A DNA stretch of 64,000 nucleotides. Source: Nitrospira sp. Lineage in GTDB: Bacteria; Nitrospirota; Nitrospiria; Nitrospirales; Nitrospiraceae. The position numbers were made by a program, and so were the translations under genes. The stretch lies in assembly GCA_035968315.1 (NCBI GenBank), contig JAVYIN010000002.1:1-64000 (forward strand), in the 5' to 3' direction. The first letter of the stretch is position 1; every line of letters starts with the position of its first letter. Below, piece after piece: positions 62,206 to 64,000 of this stretch. Below the pieces are notes generated by a model that had not been told where the DNA came from, searched no databases, and saw only the letters and a program-made list of their open reading frames with translations.

Positions 62206-64000
62206 CTACGGAATAACCCACACCTGGAAAGCACGCCCAGAGAGATCCTGGGTTGTTAGCCCAAGGCCCGAGCTTGTCACCGTCCGACCTGCTCCAGGTG
62301 GAGCCACTGTAAAGAAAGTACTCACAGCGGACGTAACAAGATCTATATCGACGTAATCAAACGTCACACTCCCTCCGCCATTGGGAATCGTCCCCCGGAC
62401 AAACTCGATACTCTCAGCAAGCTGCCCTGCCGGCAGCGTCCAGGCCGCGAGCACATTCCCACCAGAAAGACCCGCCACTGTGACCTGACCAGCTGTTGGA
62501 CTTGTGAACACTGGGAACACACTGGGAAACTCTGTTGATAAATATGGACGTTTAGGCAATGTGACTTGATACCCCGTTCCGTTCAGTGGAACATCATCGC
62601 TCAAATCAGATGGAGTGCCGTTGTCATCGTAGAACACAAACGTATACACCTCGTTATCGCCAAAATTCGCGTTCTGTATTTCTTGGTCCGTCAGTGGCAA
62701 TATGTTGTACCGATCATTACGCCGAAGCGGCGTGGTAACTCCTTGATACGGCGGGGCCGCGACGCCCGGGGAAGCGCCGTTTTGGTAATTCACCAACAAC
62801 AACCCTGGTGAAACGCCATCTGCTCCACCTTTGTTTCCCAATCCCCTCCCCGTGACAACGGCATAACCGATACCGGAACCAGCCGGCATAAACGTATCGA
62901 TAAACCACAGCCCTGAGGTCGTGCCCCCCCCTGCATTTGAAGCCTGCGCTTGCACACCGGCGTCGGCAATCCATTGATTACCGATCGACTTCCAGGTCGA
63001 AACATTGTTGACCGTCACCTTATTCAACTGCCACTCTGCCACGGTACTTGGGATCCGATTCTTTTGCTTGACCGTAAGCTTTACTCTCGCATTAGTGGGT
63101 GCATTGGAGGGAGTAAACGATAATGGGGTCAATGCAAATGTGACCCCAATATTTTGAGCGTCAAGAAACTCGGCGGCAAACTCAGAATAGGTTGCTCCGC
63201 TAAACCGAAATCCTTGCGCGTCGAAGAGCGCAAGCAACTGGGCATCATCGGAAGCAGGAACTCTAGTGGCAAACAAGCCCTCCAATGTTCTAAAACCTTG
63301 GGCAATCTGGTCATAATCACTCACCCCGGCTGCATCGATCACCGTGATATCCGCAATACTGGCAAGATTATCGATGATCTCCTGATTATTGATGAGGTTC
63401 GTGATAATAACCGAAAGGGTTGGATCGTTGGGATCAGGAGCCATTCTCACAATATCCAAGGCCTCATCAATCCCAGTGCCATTGGCCTCAAACGAAGCAC
63501 GCAACAAATCCACGGTGCCATCGAGACCGACACCTTGAAGCAATGGCAGCAGGCGATTCCTCAATTGCTGTTGAGCGCTGGTGAGCGCTTGCGGAGTCAA
63601 ACTGCTGAAATTGCCACTACTGTAATAATTCGCAGCAATTGTTCCCGCGATGTTCCCTATAATCAAATTAGTAAAAGGCGTAATGTTGACGTTGACAGTC
63701 CCCGCTGCCCCCACATTATCAATACCCGAAAAGTAGGTGACGCTAGCACCACCTACCATACCTTCCGCGCGCAACATAAACGGCGGCGTGAGGCCCGTCA
63801 CATCCATGGAATACTTACCCGTAGCTGCTAGATCTACCGCTACGGCTCTTTCGACAGGAGGGAGGCTGCTATCTTTAACCGTCACAGTCCCAACCAACGG
63901 AGCCCCACCCGCGACAGTACCAGTAATCGTCTTCGTCGCAGCCACAGGAGTTACTCCAGGACTCGTCCCGGAGACTGAACTATCGCCTCCCCCGCTGCAC
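62206..64000 (-). CDS. Large Ser/Thr/Gly-rich lipoprotein (partial, start outside window)
   Basis: About 597 residues visible, with the start beyond the right edge. The frame is open to the end and its first complete codon (63997-63999) is Cys, followed by SGGGDSSVSGTSPG. This looks like a lipidated cysteine plus linker, so the true start is probably about 20 codons outside. The GTG at 63945 is therefore not the start. The body has carboxypeptidase-regulatory-like beta parts (TITGTVAGGAPLVGTVTVKD), a helical middle, and an Asn/Gly-rich C-terminal domain. It resembles surface lipoproteins such as the DUF4382 one at 10194. Function unknown. Confidence 0.7.
   Translation of the reverse strand, partial: CSGGGDSSVSGTSPGVTPVAATKTITGTVAGGAPLVGTVTVKDSSLPPVERAVAVDLAATGKYSMDVTGLTPPFMLRAEGMVGGASVTYFSGIDNVGAAGTVNVNITPFTNLIIGNIAGTIAANYYSSGNFSSLTPQALTSAQQQLRNRLLPLLQGVGLDGTVDLLRASFEANGTGIDEALDIVRMAPDPNDPTLSVIITNLINNQEIIDNLASIADITVIDAAGVSDYDQIAQGFRTLEGLFATRVPASDDAQLLALFDAQGFRFSGATYSEFAAEFLDAQNIGVTFALTPLSFTPSNAPTNARVKLTVKQKNRIPSTVAEWQLNKVTVNNVSTWKSIGNQWIADAGVQAQASNAGGGTTSGLWFIDTFMPAGSGIGYAVVTGRGLGNKGGADGVSPGLLLVNYQNGASPGVAAPPYQGVTTPLRRNDRYNILPLTDQEIQNANFGDNEVYTFVFYDDNGTPSDLSDDVPLNGTGYQVTLPKRPYLSTEFPSVFPVFTSPTAGQVTVAGLSGGNVLAAWTLPAGQLAESIEFVRGTIPNGGGSVTFDYVDIDLVTSAVSTFFTVAPPGAGRTVTSSGLGLTTQDLSGRAFQVWVIP

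Overview
The window is a 64 kb stretch of a GC-rich bacterial chromosome. It has densely packed housekeeping genes, short intergenic gaps and no phage, insertion sequence, rRNA operon or CRISPR array. The gene mix suggests a Gram-negative chemolithoautotroph of the Nitrospirota, most likely Nitrospira: many periplasmic lipoproteins and small c-type or Fe-S redox proteins, a squalene/phytoene-type synthase next to a cupredoxin, a split biotin-dependent carboxylase of the pyruvate or 2-oxoglutarate carboxylase type, a protoporphyrin haem branch, and NtrY/NtrX-like signalling. This assignment comes from recalled family distributions, not from a search. Both edges cut through genes: an RTX calcium-binding protein on the left and a large lipoprotein on the right.

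Layout, 1-16 kb: RTX protein, an SPFH-domain lipoprotein, then on the minus strand queC, a tiny membrane protein and a c-type cytochrome. Next come dksA, apt, an RpoS-like sigma factor, acylphosphatase, tRNA-Pro(CGG), alanine dehydrogenase and an exported Lon-type protease domain. A plus-strand run of four small genes at 8.7-10.1 kb includes two ferredoxin-like proteins. It is followed by a DUF4382 lipoprotein, a squalene-synthase-like enzyme with a cupredoxin, HtpX and an exported glutathione peroxidase.

16-33 kb: an MFS transporter, YqeY, and a signalling block (response regulator, REC-GGDEF cyclase, hybrid kinase, Hpt protein). tRNA-Ala(CGC), purM-purN, another response regulator, the NtrX/NtrY-like pair, a DUF1844 protein and MazG follow. 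The stretch ends with an FKBP-like lipoprotein and a DUF433/DUF5615 toxin-antitoxin pair.

33-64 kb: hemE-hemH-hemG, an acyl desaturase, a DMT transporter, small zinc-ribbon and hypothetical genes, a lone PstS-like binding protein, and the two-subunit carboxylase. After these come a lipoprotein thiol peroxidase lacking the usual resolving cysteine, an SthA-like transhydrogenase, and tenA, an FlgO-like protein and thiD. A multi-histidine membrane protein, an SUMF1-fold protein, a methyltransferase, HU, MOSC, prmA, a membrane-anchored MutS-like ATPase, and envelope proteins complete the window.

The most unusual signal is a family of four intergenic elements of about 123-167 bp (A-D). Each abuts, within 0-3 bases, the stop codon of a minus-strand gene. 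Each has terminal inverted repeats whose variable base changes on both ends together, beside an invariant C/C mismatch. One copy runs into the 5' end of a neighbouring gene and appears to supply its start codon and first signal-peptide residues. Other points worth attention are the exported Lon-like protease, the one-cysteine peroxidase and the small Fe-S gene cluster.
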